Positions 9,322 to 20,139 of a DNA stretch of 64,000 nt are shown here, piece by piece. The position numbers were made by a program, and so were the translations under genes. The DNA is from Saccharopolyspora gloriosae. GTDB lineage: Bacteria > Actinomycetota > Actinomycetes > Mycobacteriales > Pseudonocardiaceae. The notes under the pieces were generated by a model that was given only the letters and a program-made list of their open reading frames with translations, did not search any database and had not been told where the DNA came from. The stretch spans positions 4,263,470-4,327,469 of the forward strand of contig NZ_CP059557.1 in assembly GCF_022828475.1 (NCBI RefSeq), given 5' to 3'. Each line of letters opens with the position of its first letter. Within the stretch, counting starts at the first letter, position 1.

Positions 9322-10554
9322 TCAGTGCGCGACGCCGGCGGCGCCGTGTTCGTCCACTAGTGCGCCGGTGGTGAAGCGCTCCAGGTTGAAGGGGGCGTTG
9401 AGCGGGTGCGGCTCGTCATGGGCGATGGTGTGCGCGTAGCACCAGCCCACGCCCGGCGTGGCCTTGAATCCTCCGGTGCCCCAACCACAATTGACGTAGA
9501 GCCCGTCGAACGGCGTCCGTCCCATGATCGCCGAGGCGTCCGGTGTCACGTCGACGACACCGGCCCAGGTGCGCAGCACGTGCGCGCGGGCGAACATCGG
9601 GAACAACTCCACCGCCGCCGTCATCTCGCGTTCGATCGTGTGGAACGCTCCTCGCTGTCCGTACGAGTTGTACGAGTCGATGCCCGCGCCGAGGACGAGT
9701 TCTCCCTTGTGCGCCTGGCTGACGTAGACGTGCACCGAGTTGGACATGACCACCGTGGGGTGCACCGGTTCCAGCAGCTCGGACACCAGCGCCTGCAACG
9801 GGTGGCTCTGGATCGGCAGCCGCAGCCCGAGCTCGTCGGCGAGCACCGAGGTCTGCCCGGCCGCGGCCAGCGCGACCTTGCCCGCGCGGATCGGGCCGCG
9901 GGTGGTCTCGACCCCGACGATCCGGTCCCCGACGCGCTCGAATCCGGTCACCTGGCAGTTCTGCACCAGGTCGACACCCATGCGGTCGAGCGCGCGGGCG
10001 AATCCCCAGGCGACGTGGTCGTGCTTGGCGATGCCCGCCCGCGGCTGCCAGGTCGCGCCCAGCACGGGGTAGCGGAGGTCCTCCGAGGTGTTGAGGATCG
10101 GGCAGATCTCCGCCACCTGCGCGGGATCCAGCCATTCCGCGTCGACGCCGTTGAGCTTGTTCGCCTCGACGCGCCGCACGCTGTCGCGCACTTCCTGCAA
10201 CGAGTGGGCCAGGTTCAGCACGCCGCGCTGCGAGAACAGCAGCGGGTAGTCCAGCGCCTCCTCCAGCCCTTCCCACAGTTTCAGGGAATGCTCGTAGAGA
10301 CCGGCGCTCTCGTCCCACAAGTAGTTCGACCGGATGATCGTGGTGTTGCGAGCCATGTTCCCGCCCGCCAGCCAACCGCCTTCGAGCACGGCGATGTTGG
10401 TGATCCCGTGGTTGACCGCGAGGTAGTAGGCGGTCGCCAGGCCGTGCCCGCCGCCGCCGACGATCACCACGTCGTAGGAGGACTTCGGGTCCGGCGAGCG
10501 CCACAGCCAGTCCGGGTGTTCCGGCAGGTCGGCGCCGGGGGTGCGCGGTGCCAT
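9322..10554 (-). CDS. soxB: Sarcosine oxidase beta subunit
   Basis: This is a 410-residue DAO-family flavoprotein. The FAD-binding [12 protein letters not shown] is at 29-40, and [15 protein letters not shown] around 175-185 contains the histidine region that carries covalent FMN in characterised enzymes. [14 protein letters not shown] near the C terminus closes the FAD site. It performs the oxidation of sarcosine at the alpha/beta interface. The ATG at 10554 overlaps the TGA of the glyA remnant (TGATG) and follows GGAGGG, so translation was originally coupled to glyA. A longer in-frame start at 10590 has no advantage. Confidence 0.93.
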   Translation of the reverse strand: MAPRTPGADLPEHPDWLWRSPDPKSSYDVVIVGGGGHGLATAYYLAVNHGITNIAVLEGGWLAGGNMARNTTIIRSNYLWDESAGLYEHSLKLWEGLEEALDYPLLFSQRGVLNLAHSLQEVRDSVRRVEANKLNGVDAEWLDPAQVAEICPILNTSEDLRYPVLGATWQPRAGIAKHDHVAWGFARALDRMGVDLVQNCQVTGFERVGDRIVGVETTRGPIRAGKVALAAAGQTSVLADELGLRLPIQSHPLQALVSELLEPVHPTVVMSNSVHVYVSQAHKGELVLGAGIDSYNSYGQRGAFHTIEREMTAAVELFPMFARAHVLRTWAGVVDVTPDASAIMGRTPFDGLYVNCGWGTGGFKATPGVGWCYAHTIAHDEPHPLNAPFNLERFTTGALVDEHGAAGVAH

Positions 10555-10913
10555 CAGAGCCCTCCGTTCAGTGTCGGGTAGAGCGGCCACGTCTTGGCGA
10601 GCGTGTCGACGCGGATGCGGAGTTCATCGACGATTTCGGTGTTGCAGCTGAGGTGGAGCGCTTGGGCGATGATGTCGGTGAATTCGGTGGCGCCGGAGCC
10701 GCGGTTGGCCAGGGCGGGGGTACCGATGCGCAGGCCGGAGGTGACCATCGGGGATCACGCGGCCAGCGGTGCGAAGTTCTCCGACGAGAACATCTCCAGC
10801 GTGTCCCGCTGACGGCCGAGCTCAGCGCCCACAGCACCGGCCACCTCCGGATCCACCGCCGAAAGCCGGTCGTTGCAGACGTCTGCGGCACGGGCTTTGC
10901 CGGACGGGCTCAT
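10554..10913 (-). pseudogene. glyA: Serine hydroxymethyltransferase remnant with internal deletion
   Basis: The ATG at 10913 has a strong AAAGGAG site. It opens a frame that reads SHMT N-terminus (SAVDPEVAGAVGAELGRQRDTLEMFSSENFAPLAA) and reaches TGA at 10757-10755. The same frame continues [19 protein letters not shown] and on to [10 protein letters not shown], the SHMT C-terminus, ending at 10554 against soxB's ATG. About 300 central residues, including the PLP lysine and most of the active site, are missing. The two ends are still in frame. The position, first gene of the sox operon, matches the order glyA-soxBDAG known in other actinobacteria. Enzyme activity is excluded, but transcription and coupling to soxB probably persist. 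A functional glyA must lie elsewhere. Confidence 0.9.
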
Positions 10914-10987
10914 GGGACTCCTTTCGTGCTGGGCATCAGCAGCGAAGAGCGACGCGACCGCACACCGCCGCAACATCTGAGATTCAA

Positions 10988-10999
10988 CTGACATATCAG
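10988..10999. promoter_or_regulatory. Predicted GntR operator CTGACATATCAG (glyA-sox side)
   Basis: This is a near-perfect 12-base palindrome, 75 bases upstream of the glyA ATG on the minus strand. Three similar sites are at 11229, 21744 and 24493 in this window. The repressor is inferred to be the FCD-type GntR protein at 23778-24455. Confidence 0.6.
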
Positions 11000-11190
11000 A
11001 CGCCTTTCAGGCTAAGCAGCGCGAATCGCGGGGTCAAGAGGGTTCGAAATCCCGATCGGCTGTCATGCACGCCTCGGTGATCATCGCGAGATTCCCGCCG
11101 CACGCCGGGCATCGCGACCCCGAACCTCCGACGCGTCCTCCACTCGGTGGCGTGTCGCGCACCGGCTCGCGTTGATTTCGACCGGACCTA

Positions 11191-11219
11191 TTGACCCCGC
11201 GCCGACCAGTGCTTACCTT
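11191..11219 (+). promoter_or_regulatory. Probable dmgO promoter
   Basis: TTGACC (11191-11196) and TACCTT (11214-11219) with 17 bases between them fit a housekeeping actinobacterial promoter. Transcription would start about 11226, within the palindromic operator. The 577-base gap 10914-11490 holds this promoter, the divergent sox promoter region and a long dmgO leader; I see no gene in it. Confidence 0.5.
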
Positions 11220-11224
11220 GCTGT

Positions 11225-11244
11225 CCAGTTGATATATCAGCTGG
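11225..11244. promoter_or_regulatory. Predicted GntR operator at the dmgO promoter
   Basis: CCAGTTGATATATCAGCTGG pairs in nine of ten positions around its centre. It contains the core TTGATATATCAG (11229-11240) and sits over the expected transcription start of dmgO, as a repressor site would. It is the longest of the four copies. Confidence 0.65.
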
Positions 11245-11254
11245 TTCGAGTCTC

Positions 11255-11272
11255 CCGGCCGACAACGGCCGG
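11255..11272 (+). other. Hairpin in the long dmgO leader
   Basis: CCGGCCG (11255-11261), loop ACAA, CGGCCGG (11266-11272), followed by a TCTCCCC stretch. It lies within the roughly 265-base leader between the predicted start and the ATG at 11491. It could be an attenuator or a stabilising stem. I could not fit the leader to a glycine riboswitch. Confidence 0.35.
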
Positions 11273-11481
11273 TCTCCCCTTCGCCGCCCAGGTCACTGCC
11301 CGACGTTCTCGTCGGAACCGCCTTACGAACGTCGATGGAGCCCTCCGGCCGCCGCCGGCCCTGCCGCCCACCACCCGGCGCCCGCCATCAAGAGCCCCAG
11401 CCCAGCCGAATCCTCTGCGGCACAAGGCATTCCTTCCCGAACGCGCCGCCCTCGCAGCGGCCGACACAGGCCTCCCGTTAG

Positions 11482-13956
<2,475 letters not shown>

Positions 13957-13985
13957 CCGCACCCGCAGACCTCGGAGGATTCCGC

Positions 13986-14606
13986 ATGCGCACGGCCACG
14001 ATCGACTCGTTCTTGCACGACCTAGCCGCCAGAATGCCCGCCCCTGGCGGCGGGGCCGCCGCCGCACTGCACGCGGCACAGGGCGCCGCGCTGATCGCGA
14101 TGGTCGCCCGATACAGCGACGGCGAGCGGTACGCCCCCAACGCCACGACCATCAACGAGATCCGGGATTCCGCGGACCAACTGCGGGAATCGGCGCTGGA
14201 ACTGGCGGAGCAGGACGCCGAGGCGTTCGGCGCCGTCGGCGCGGCCTACCGGCTGCCCAAGTCGGACGACGAGCAGAAGGCCGGCCGCTCGCGAGCGATC
14301 AGCACCGCGCTCGCGGCGGCCGGACGGGTGTCCGCCCGCGTCGTCGACGTCGCCGATCAACTCGTGGACCTCGCCCGGTCGCTGCGCCCGATCGGCAACA
14401 CCAACGTGATCGCCGACATCGCCGCGGCGGCGGACGCCGCACGGGCCGCGGCCTCGACGTCGCGGGTCAACATCGAGATCAACCTCACCGTCCTCACCGA
14501 CCCCGAGGCCCGCGCCGAACTGGACAAGGCGCTCGGGAAGGCCGAGGACATCTTCCGCCGAGCCGAGCACGTCACCGCCGCCGTTCGGGAGCACATTCTG
14601 CGATGA
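13986..14606 (+). CDS. Cyclodeaminase/cyclohydrolase family protein (FchA-like), probable methenyl-THF cyclohydrolase
   Basis: This is a 206-residue all-helical protein of the FTCD_C family (formiminotransferase-cyclodeaminase C domain). The N-terminal signature MPAPGGGAAAALHAAQGAALIAM is clear. Members act as formimino-THF cyclodeaminase or as methenyl-THF cyclohydrolase (FchA). No histidine-degradation genes are nearby. It sits between dimethylglycine oxidase and a FolD that lacks the cyclohydrolase lysine, so hydrolysis of 5,10-methenyl-THF is the likely role. The ATG at 13986 follows GGAGG at 13974-13978, and the stop overlaps folD (ATGA). A longer upstream frame runs inside dmgO and is rejected. 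Confidence 0.8.
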   Translation: MRTATIDSFLHDLAARMPAPGGGAAAALHAAQGAALIAMVARYSDGERYAPNATTINEIRDSADQLRESALELAEQDAEAFGAVGAAYRLPKSDDEQKAGRSRAISTALAAAGRVSARVVDVADQLVDLARSLRPIGNTNVIADIAAAADAARAAASTSRVNIEINLTVLTDPEARAELDKALGKAEDIFRRAEHVTAAVREHILR

Positions 14607-15487
14607 CCACCGCCCAACGAGAATCCGCCGCCACCCGGCCCCTCGACGGCACCGGCCTCGCCCGCGAGATTTGCGCCGAGGCCACCACCACCGCCGCCGA
14701 ACTGTCCAGCGCGGGCATCACGCCCCAACTGGCCGTCGTCGTCGCGACCGACGACGAGTCCAGCTCCTGGTACGTGCGCTCCATCGCCAAAACGGCCGCC
14801 AGAGCAGGAATCTCCTGCTCGGTCGTGGATCTCGGAGCCGAGTGCGCTCCCGCCCTGATCCGGGCCGCGCTGGAATCGCTCAGCGCCGACGAGTCGGTGC
14901 ACGGGATCATCCTGCAGACCCCGCTGCCCGCCGGGGTGCGCTTCGAGGAACAGGCCTCCGCGATCGCCCCGGCCAAGGACGTCGACGGCGCAAATCCGCT
15001 GTCACTGGGCCGTCTCACCGCCGGCTCGCCCGCTTTCGCCCCGGCGACCGCCACGGCCGTGCTGGAGCTGCTCGACCACCACGAGGTGGCACTGGCCGGA
15101 CGCCGCTGCGTGGTGGTCGGCCGTTCGAACGTCGTGGGCAAACCGGCCGCTGCTCTGCTGCTCCAGCGCGACGCGACGGTGACGATCTGCCACCGCCACA
15201 CCGAGGACCTCGCCCGGTTCACGACCGCTGCCGACGTCGTGGTGGTCGCGGTCGGTCGTCCCGGACTGATCGGCGCAGAGCACGTGCGGGACCGGGCCAT
15301 CGTCATCGACGTGGGCACCAATCCCACTCCGGAGGGCGGACTGGTCGGCGATGTCGACGAGGCCGCCGTCTCCGGGCGGGTCGCCGGTCTGAGCCCCGTG
15401 CCCGGCGGCGTAGGCCCCGTCACCACTGCGCTGCTGCTCCGGAACACCGTCCAGGCGGCCGCGTCCTCCGCGCGGAGGACGACATGA
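14603..15487 (+). CDS. folD: Methylenetetrahydrofolate dehydrogenase of the FolD family, catalytic lysine replaced
   Basis: This is a 294-residue Fol[12 protein letters not shown] carries the conserved glutamine, [10 protein letters not shown] the conserved aspartate, [14 protein letters not shown] the NADP loop and [15 protein letters not shown] the C-terminal signature. In the usual YVxxK motif the sequence is [15 protein letters not shown]. The position of the essential cyclohydrolase lysine is isoleucine, and a lysine occurs two residues later. Enzymes of the family that lack this lysine keep dehydrogenase but lose cyclohydrolase activity. With the FchA-like gene overlapping upstream, a division of labour is likely. 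It would oxidise the methylene-THF made by DmgO and SoxBDAG. About 80 bases separate it from sdaA. Confidence 0.85.
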   Translation: MTTAQRESAATRPLDGTGLAREICAEATTTAAELSSAGITPQLAVVVATDDESSSWYVRSIAKTAARAGISCSVVDLGAECAPALIRAALESLSADESVHGIILQTPLPAGVRFEEQASAIAPAKDVDGANPLSLGRLTAGSPAFAPATATAVLELLDHHEVALAGRRCVVVGRSNVVGKPAAALLLQRDATVTICHRHTEDLARFTTAADVVVVAVGRPGLIGAEHVRDRAIVIDVGTNPTPEGGLVGDVDEAAVSGRVAGLSPVPGGVGPVTTALLLRNTVQAAASSARRTT

Positions 15488-15566
15488 CGCCGCACCGGCC
15501 CGCAGGCCCGATCCCGCGCGCACCGCTGCTGGTCGGCCACCGCACGCGATCCTGTTGGGAGCGCCC

Positions 15567-16940
15567 GTGACCCTCTCCGTCTTCGATCTGTTCAAAGTGG
15601 GCATCGGCCCGTCCAGTTCGCACACGGTCGGGCCGATGCGGGCGGCGTACCTGTTCGTCGACCGGCTCCGCCGCTCGGGCGAACTGCCCTACGTCGCGGG
15701 GGTGCGCTGCGAGCTGTTCGGGTCGCTAGGGGCCACCGGGCACGGCCACGGCAGCGTCAAGGCCGTGGTCCTCGGTCTGGCGGGCGAACAACCGCACCTG
15801 GTCGATCCCGTCGCCGCCGAGCCGGAGGTGCGCACGGTGCGGGAGGAGAACCGCATCAGCCTCGGCGGCGAGCAGAAGATCGCGTTCTCCGTCAACGACG
15901 ACATCGTGCTGCACCGCACCGGACGGCTCGACTTCCACAGCAACGGCATGGTCTTCGAGGCCTTCGACGACGACGGCACCCGGATCGATCGATGCGAGTA
16001 CTACTCCGTCGGCGGTGGCTTCGTCCTCGACCAGGACGAAGCGGGACGGCCGGTGCTGGTCGAAGACGAGACCCCGGTGCCCTACCCGTTCCGCACCGGG
16101 CGGGATCTGCTCGCGCACGCGTTCGGCACCGGCCTGAGGATCAGCGACATCATGCTGGCCAACGAACTCTCCTGGCGCACCGAGCAGGAGATCCGGGACG
16201 GGCTGCTGCACATCTGGTCGGTGATGCGCCAGTGCGTCGAGCAGGGTTCCCGCACCGGCGGCACGCTGCCCGGCGGGCTCAAGGTCCGGCGCCGGGCCAA
16301 CGAGTTCCGCGAACGTCTGGAGGCCACCGACGACGAGCAGGACGCACTGCACGCGATGGAGTGGGTCACCCTCTACGCCCTCGCCGTCAACGAGGAGAAC
16401 GCCGCGGGCGGACGGGTGGTGACCGCGCCGACCAACGGCGCCGCCGGAATCGTGCCCGCCGTCCTGCACTACGGCGAGCGGTTCCTGCCGTCGTTCTCCG
16501 AGGACGCGGTGGTGCGGTTCCTGCTGACCGCGGGCGCCATCGGGGTCCTGTTCAAGGAGAACGCCTCCATCTCCGGAGCCGAGGTCGGCTGCCAAGGGGA
16601 GGTCGGCTCGGCGTGCTCGATGGCCGCCGCCGGGCTCGCCGAGATCATCGGCGGCACGCCGGAACAGGTGGAGAACGCGGCGGAGATCGGCATCGAGCAC
16701 AACCTCGGCTTGACCTGCGATCCGGTCGGCGGCCTCGTGCAGATCCCTTGCATCGAGCGCAACGCGGTCGCCTCGATCAAGGCGATCACCGCGGCCCGGA
16801 TGGCCGTTCGGGGCGACGGCAAGCACCACGTCTCGCTGGACAAAGCGATCAAGACGATGCGCGAGACGGGGGCGGACATGAAGGACAAGTACAAGGAGAC
16901 CGCCCGCGGCGGCCTGGCTCTCAACGTCGTGGAATGCTGA
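15567..16940 (+). CDS. sdaA: L-serine ammonia-lyase, iron-sulfur dependent
   Basis: This is a 457-residue single-chain type L-serine dehydratase. The N-terminal beta domain starts [24 protein letters not shown]. The alpha domain carries [16 protein letters not shown] and [15 protein letters not shown]. Cysteines at 342, 384 and 395 have the spacing of the [4Fe-4S] ligands in characterised enzymes. The reaction is serine to pyruvate and ammonia, which would end the glycine-to-serine route in central metabolism. The GTG at 15567 is chosen because GGGAG lies six bases upstream; an in-frame TTG at 15555 overlaps that ribosome site. The nearby glyA, which should supply serine, is broken. Confidence 0.92.
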   Translation: MTLSVFDLFKVGIGPSSSHTVGPMRAAYLFVDRLRRSGELPYVAGVRCELFGSLGATGHGHGSVKAVVLGLAGEQPHLVDPVAAEPEVRTVREENRISLGGEQKIAFSVNDDIVLHRTGRLDFHSNGMVFEAFDDDGTRIDRCEYYSVGGGFVLDQDEAGRPVLVEDETPVPYPFRTGRDLLAHAFGTGLRISDIMLANELSWRTEQEIRDGLLHIWSVMRQCVEQGSRTGGTLPGGLKVRRRANEFRERLEATDDEQDALHAMEWVTLYALAVNEENAAGGRVVTAPTNGAAGIVPAVLHYGERFLPSFSEDAVVRFLLTAGAIGVLFKENASISGAEVGCQGEVGSACSMAAAGLAEIIGGTPEQVENAAEIGIEHNLGLTCDPVGGLVQIPCIERNAVASIKAITAARMAVRGDGKHHVSLDKAIKTMRETGADMKDKYKETARGGLALNVVEC

Positions 16941-16950
16941 GGAGAATCCC

Positions 16951-17799
16951 GTGACCCGCTCGTTCACCCTCACCTTGAGCTGCCCGAACCGCAGCGGCAT
17001 CGTGCACGCCGTCAGCTCGTACCTGTTCCAGCACGGCTGCGACATCGGCGAACACCAGCAGTTCGACGATCCGGTGCGCGGCAGGCTGTTCCTGCGCACC
17101 CATGTCACCGCCGGGCACGACATCGACATCAACGAGATCTCGCGCGGGTTCGAACCCGTCGCCGCGGACTTCGAGATGAGCTTCGCCTTCGCCCCCGACC
17201 GCGACGCGCGGATCCTGGTGATGGTCTCCAAACTCGGGCACTGCCTCAACGATCTGATCTACCGCTGGCGCGCGGGCAGCCTCAGCGCCGACATCGTCGC
17301 GGTGGTGTCCAACCACGAGGATCTGCGGCCCATGGCCGAATCCGCCGGCCTGCCGTTCATCCACATCCCGGTCACCCGCGAGAGCAAACCGGAAGCCGAA
17401 GCCCGGCTGCTGCGGGTGGTGGAGGACTACGACGCGGAGCTGGTCGTGCTCGCCCGCTACATGCAGGTCCTGTCCGACCAGACCTGCAAGGCGCTGCACG
17501 GCCGGGCGATCAACATCCACCACTCGTTCCTGCCGGGGTTCAAGGGAGCGAAGCCCTACCACCAGGCCTACGGGCGCGGCGTGAAGCTCGTCGGGGCGAC
17601 GGCGCACTACGTCACCCCGGAGCTGGACGAAGGCCCGATCATCGAGCAGGAGGTGATCCGCATCGATCACACCCACGATCCCACGGCGTTGCAGACGGTC
17701 GGCCGCGACGCCGAGGCACTCGCGCTGTCCCGCGCCGTCCGCTGGCACTGCGAGCGCCGGCTGTTGCTCAACGGCCACAGCACCGTCGTTTTCCAGTAG
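16951..17799 (+). CDS. purU: Formyltetrahydrofolate deformylase
   Basis: The product has 282 residues. An N-terminal ACT domain (LTLSCPNRSGIVHAVSSYLFQHGCDIGEHQQF) is followed by a formyltransferase-like domain with INIHHSFLPGFKGAKPYHQA and the catalytic aspartate in LDEGPIIEQEV. It hydrolyses 10-formyl-THF to formate and THF. In this operon it would regenerate the folate loaded by DmgO and SoxA, letting methyl groups leave as formate. It begins with GTG at 16951, ten bases after the sdaA stop, with GAGGAG just upstream. It ends the plus-strand dmgO operon; a separate promoter for gbcA follows. Confidence 0.93.
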   Translation: MTRSFTLTLSCPNRSGIVHAVSSYLFQHGCDIGEHQQFDDPVRGRLFLRTHVTAGHDIDINEISRGFEPVAADFEMSFAFAPDRDARILVMVSKLGHCLNDLIYRWRAGSLSADIVAVVSNHEDLRPMAESAGLPFIHIPVTRESKPEAEARLLRVVEDYDAELVVLARYMQVLSDQTCKALHGRAINIHHSFLPGFKGAKPYHQAYGRGVKLVGATAHYVTPELDEGPIIEQEVIRIDHTHDPTALQTVGRDAEALALSRAVRWHCERRLLLNGHSTVVFQ

Positions 17800-17823
17800 G
17801 ACCGGCCGATCCGGATCTCGCCC

Positions 17824-17863
17824 TTGACAGCCACCCTGGCGAAGCGCTGATATTTCGTAGCGC
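17824..17863 (+). promoter_or_regulatory. Probable gbcA promoter with overlapping palindrome
   Basis: TTGACA (17824-17829) and TGATAT (17848-17853) are 18 bases apart, a strong promoter for this GC content. GCGCT (17844-17848) and AGCGC (17859-17863) form an inverted repeat across the -10 box, a possible repressor site. Confidence 0.5.
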
Positions 17864-17875
17864 ATCGCGCACCAG

Positions 17876-17892
17876 GTTGCGATCAGCGCAAC
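17876..17892. promoter_or_regulatory. Palindrome GTTGCGATCAGCGCAAC upstream of gbcA
   Basis: A 17-base inverted repeat about 113 bases before the gbcA ATG. The same element, 15 of 17 bases identical, occurs at 21977-21993 before the ferredoxin/reductase genes and nowhere else that I noticed. It is a candidate operator for a regulator shared by the oxygenase and its electron carriers. Confidence 0.5.
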
Positions 17893-18004
17893 TCTCTGAT
17901 CCCTGCTCACCGCTCCCCTCGCGGGAGCCGCGCCCCCACCTCGCCGAGCGCTCATTCCGGGCGCCGTGACGCGATCCCGTTTCTCTCGAGCAAGGAGCCC
18001 TTCC

Positions 18005-19150
18005 ATGACGACCGGTGAGCTCTCCGCATCCGTTGAGGAGCAAGGTCTCCCCGCGAGCCTGCGCGAAACACTCGCGGGCCACTACTACACCGACCCCGAG
18101 ATCTTCCGCGCCGAACAGGAGTCGATCTTCGAGGCGGGCTGGTTCTGCTCGGTGCTCAGCGCAGACCTGGCCCGCCCCGGCCAGTACGAGACCGTTCAGA
18201 TCGGCCGGGAGAGCGTCATCGTCGTGCGGGGCCGCGACGGCGGGATCAAGGCCCACCTCAACGTGTGCCGGCACCGCGGCGCCCGGCTGTGCACGGAGGA
18301 GCGGGGCGAGGTGCGGCGGTCGTTCCAATGTCCCTACCACGCCTGGACTTACGCGCTCGACGGCAAGCTGATCGCCGCGCCGAACCTCACCGCGATGCCG
18401 GACGTCGGCCGCGACGACTACGGCTTGCACCGGGTGCACGTCCGGGAATGGCTCGGCTACGTCTGGCTGTGCCTGGCCGAGGATCCGCCGTCGTTCGAGG
18501 ACACCGTCATCAACGACGTCACCGACCGCCTGGGCACACCGGACGCGATCGTCGGCTATCAGGTCGCCGACCTCAAGCTCGGCAGGCGCATCGAGTACGA
18601 CGTGCGGGCGAACTGGAAGCAGATCGTCGAGAACTTCATGGAGTGCTACCACTGCGCCACGATCCACCCGGAGCTGACCGAGGTGCTGCCGGAGTTCGCC
18701 GACGGTCTCGCGGCTCAGTACTTCGTCGGCCACGGCGCGGAATTCGGCGAGAACATCCGAGGTTTCACCGTCGACGGCTCCGAGGGCGTCGCGCGGCTGC
18801 CCGGCGTGAACGAGGAGCAGGACCGGCGCTACTACGCCATCACCGTGCGGCCGCAGGTCTTCATCAACCTGGTGCCCGATCACGTGGTGTTCCACCGCAT
18901 GTTCCCGGTCTCCGTGGATCGGACCATCGTGCGGTGCGACTGGCTCTACCTGCCGGAGGTGGTGGACTCGGGCGTCGACATCGACCGCTCGGTGGAGCTG
19001 TTCCACCGGGTCAACCAGCAGGACTTCGACGCGTGCGAACGCTGCCAGCTGGCGATGGACTCCCGCTCCTACAAGAACGGCGGGGTGCTGGTCCCGAGTG
19101 AGCACCACATCGAACAGTTCCACGACTGGGTGCGAGCACGCGTCGGCTGA
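18005..19150 (+). CDS. gbcA: Rieske non-heme iron oxygenase, probable glycine betaine demethylase subunit
   Basis: The product has 381 residues. The N-terminal Rieske domain has CRH at 88-90 and CPYH at 109-112. The catalytic domain has the mononuclear iron histidines in ECYHCATIHPEL (about 216 and 221) and an acid in QQDFDACE. This matches the RHO alpha-subunit group that includes GbcA, which converts glycine betaine to dimethylglycine plus formaldehyde. Carnitine- and stachydrine-type relatives exist, so substrate rests on context: the next enzymes in the pathway, DmgO and SoxBDAG, are adjacent. No gbcB-type reductase is beside it. The ferredoxin and reductase at 22.1-23.6 kb are the best candidates. 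The ATG at 18005 follows AAGGAG. Confidence 0.85.
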   Translation: MTTGELSASVEEQGLPASLRETLAGHYYTDPEIFRAEQESIFEAGWFCSVLSADLARPGQYETVQIGRESVIVVRGRDGGIKAHLNVCRHRGARLCTEERGEVRRSFQCPYHAWTYALDGKLIAAPNLTAMPDVGRDDYGLHRVHVREWLGYVWLCLAEDPPSFEDTVINDVTDRLGTPDAIVGYQVADLKLGRRIEYDVRANWKQIVENFMECYHCATIHPELTEVLPEFADGLAAQYFVGHGAEFGENIRGFTVDGSEGVARLPGVNEEQDRRYYAITVRPQVFINLVPDHVVFHRMFPVSVDRTIVRCDWLYLPEVVDSGVDIDRSVELFHRVNQQDFDACERCQLAMDSRSYKNGGVLVPSEHHIEQFHDWVRARVG

Positions 19151-19162
19151 GCCTCGACAGCG

Positions 19163-19199
19163 GCCCCGTGCGGGCATCGACCGGATCTCCGCACGGGGC
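19163..19199 (+). terminator. Terminator-like hairpin after gbcA
   Basis: GCCCCGTGCGG (19163-19173) pairs exactly with CCGCACGGGGC (19189-19199) across a 15-base loop and is followed by TTCTC. It starts 13 bases after the gbcA stop. Confidence 0.7.
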
Positions 19200-19319
19200 T
19201 TCTCGCCGCCCGGAGAACAGCCGCACCGCGGGGATTCCTCACCCCAGGAGTACGCGCTTGAGCACTGCGGCGCCGTCCGTCTGACGGCTATCGGCCACTG
19301 CCTCCGGTCACGTTCGAGG

Positions 19320-19876
19320 AGTCGCTTCGGCGCCGGGGAGGCTCGGGCCGCACGGCTGACCGCACGGCCGACGGCGTTGCGCATCGCCAGTCCGCGGGAG
19401 GTGCGGGGGATCAGCAGCGCGGAGAGGAGGCCGACGCGCCGGAGCCGTCGGTCCACCTCACGACGATGGGCGGCCTCGTAGGCGCGGAAAGCGCGGGAGT
19501 GGTCGTCCGGGTGCGCGGTGACAGCCCCGGCGAGCGCGTGCGCACCCGCCACGGCGAGGCTGGATCCGTCACCGAGCAGCGCCGCAGCGGACGCCGAGTC
19601 GCCGAGCAACGCCACCCGGCCTCGCGCCCAGCCGCGCAGCCGCACGTTCCGGAGCGGGTCGAGGAACGGGTCCGGACGCGCCTCGTACGCGCCGACCAGC
19701 TCTGCCGCCCGCCAGCCCACGCCCGCGAACGCATCGGCGACGATTCGTTTGCGCAGCTCGATGTCGTGGCGATCGTGCCGGTGGGTGCCCGGATCGCGAA
19801 ACGTGAACATGGCCTGCGGCGTCTCCCGTGACGGGTGGACGGCCAACATCCGGCCCGGGGTGGTCAGGGAGCGCAT
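19320..19876 (-). pseudogene. FAD-dependent monooxygenase remnant (C-terminal part only)
   Basis: The minus-strand frame reads TTPGRMLAVHPSRETPQAMFTF, then GRVALLGDSASAAALLGDGSSLAVAGAHALAGA, the second FAD-binding GD motif of class A flavin monooxygenases, then a typical LIPRTSRGLAMRN tail. The first half, with the Rossmann GxGxxG, is absent. Upstream sequence instead belongs to an ArsR-type regulator on the other strand. No natural stop follows the tail; the frame runs on under gbcA. Both ends are therefore damaged, and the exact 3' limit is uncertain. Confidence 0.75.
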
Positions 19877-20093
19877 GTGCCAGTCCTTCGACCTGCCGGT
19901 GGCCAAGCAGACTCGGACCTACCACTTCCGCACGCTGCGCGATGCGGGGCTCATCCGCGACATCGACTGCGGGAACAAGAAGGGCATCCTGCTACGCAGG
20001 AACGCTCTTGATCGACGTTTCCCCGGCCTGTTCGACCTGCTGGCGGCGGAATTCGGCAACGCCACCCGCTCTCGCGGCTCGCGAAGCCGCTGA
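19874..20093 (+). pseudogene. ArsR-type regulator remnant (C-terminal part only)
   Basis: The plus-strand frame reads SFDLPVAKQTRTYHFRTLRDAGLIRD, the recognition helix and following turn of ArsR winged-helix regulators, then GNKKGILLRRNALDRRFPGLFDLLAAEF, the wing and C-terminus. The first helices are missing. It begins exactly where the minus-strand monooxygenase fragment begins, so both 5' ends and the shared promoter were lost in one deletion. The stop lies inside a partial copy of the dispersed hairpin repeat. Confidence 0.75.
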
Positions 20094-20112
20094 GGTTCCA
20101 CCACCCGACCCG
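20065..20112. repeat. Dispersed hairpin repeat, partial copy D
   Basis: CGGCTCGCGAAGCCG followed by CTGAGGTTCCACCACCCGAC preserves the right end of the family seen at 5.2, 9.2 and 49.0 kb. It lies about 28 bases past the stop of the minus-strand MHS transporter. Confidence 0.6.
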
Positions 20113-20139
20113 CTTGCGCAGGTCCGCTCCGGAGGCCCG

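Noticed and set aside
10755-10994. Two small separate hypothetical proteins at 10554-10748 and 10755-10994
   Set aside because: They are the in-frame C- and N-terminal ends of one deleted glyA, shown by the SHMT motifs and the shared frame.
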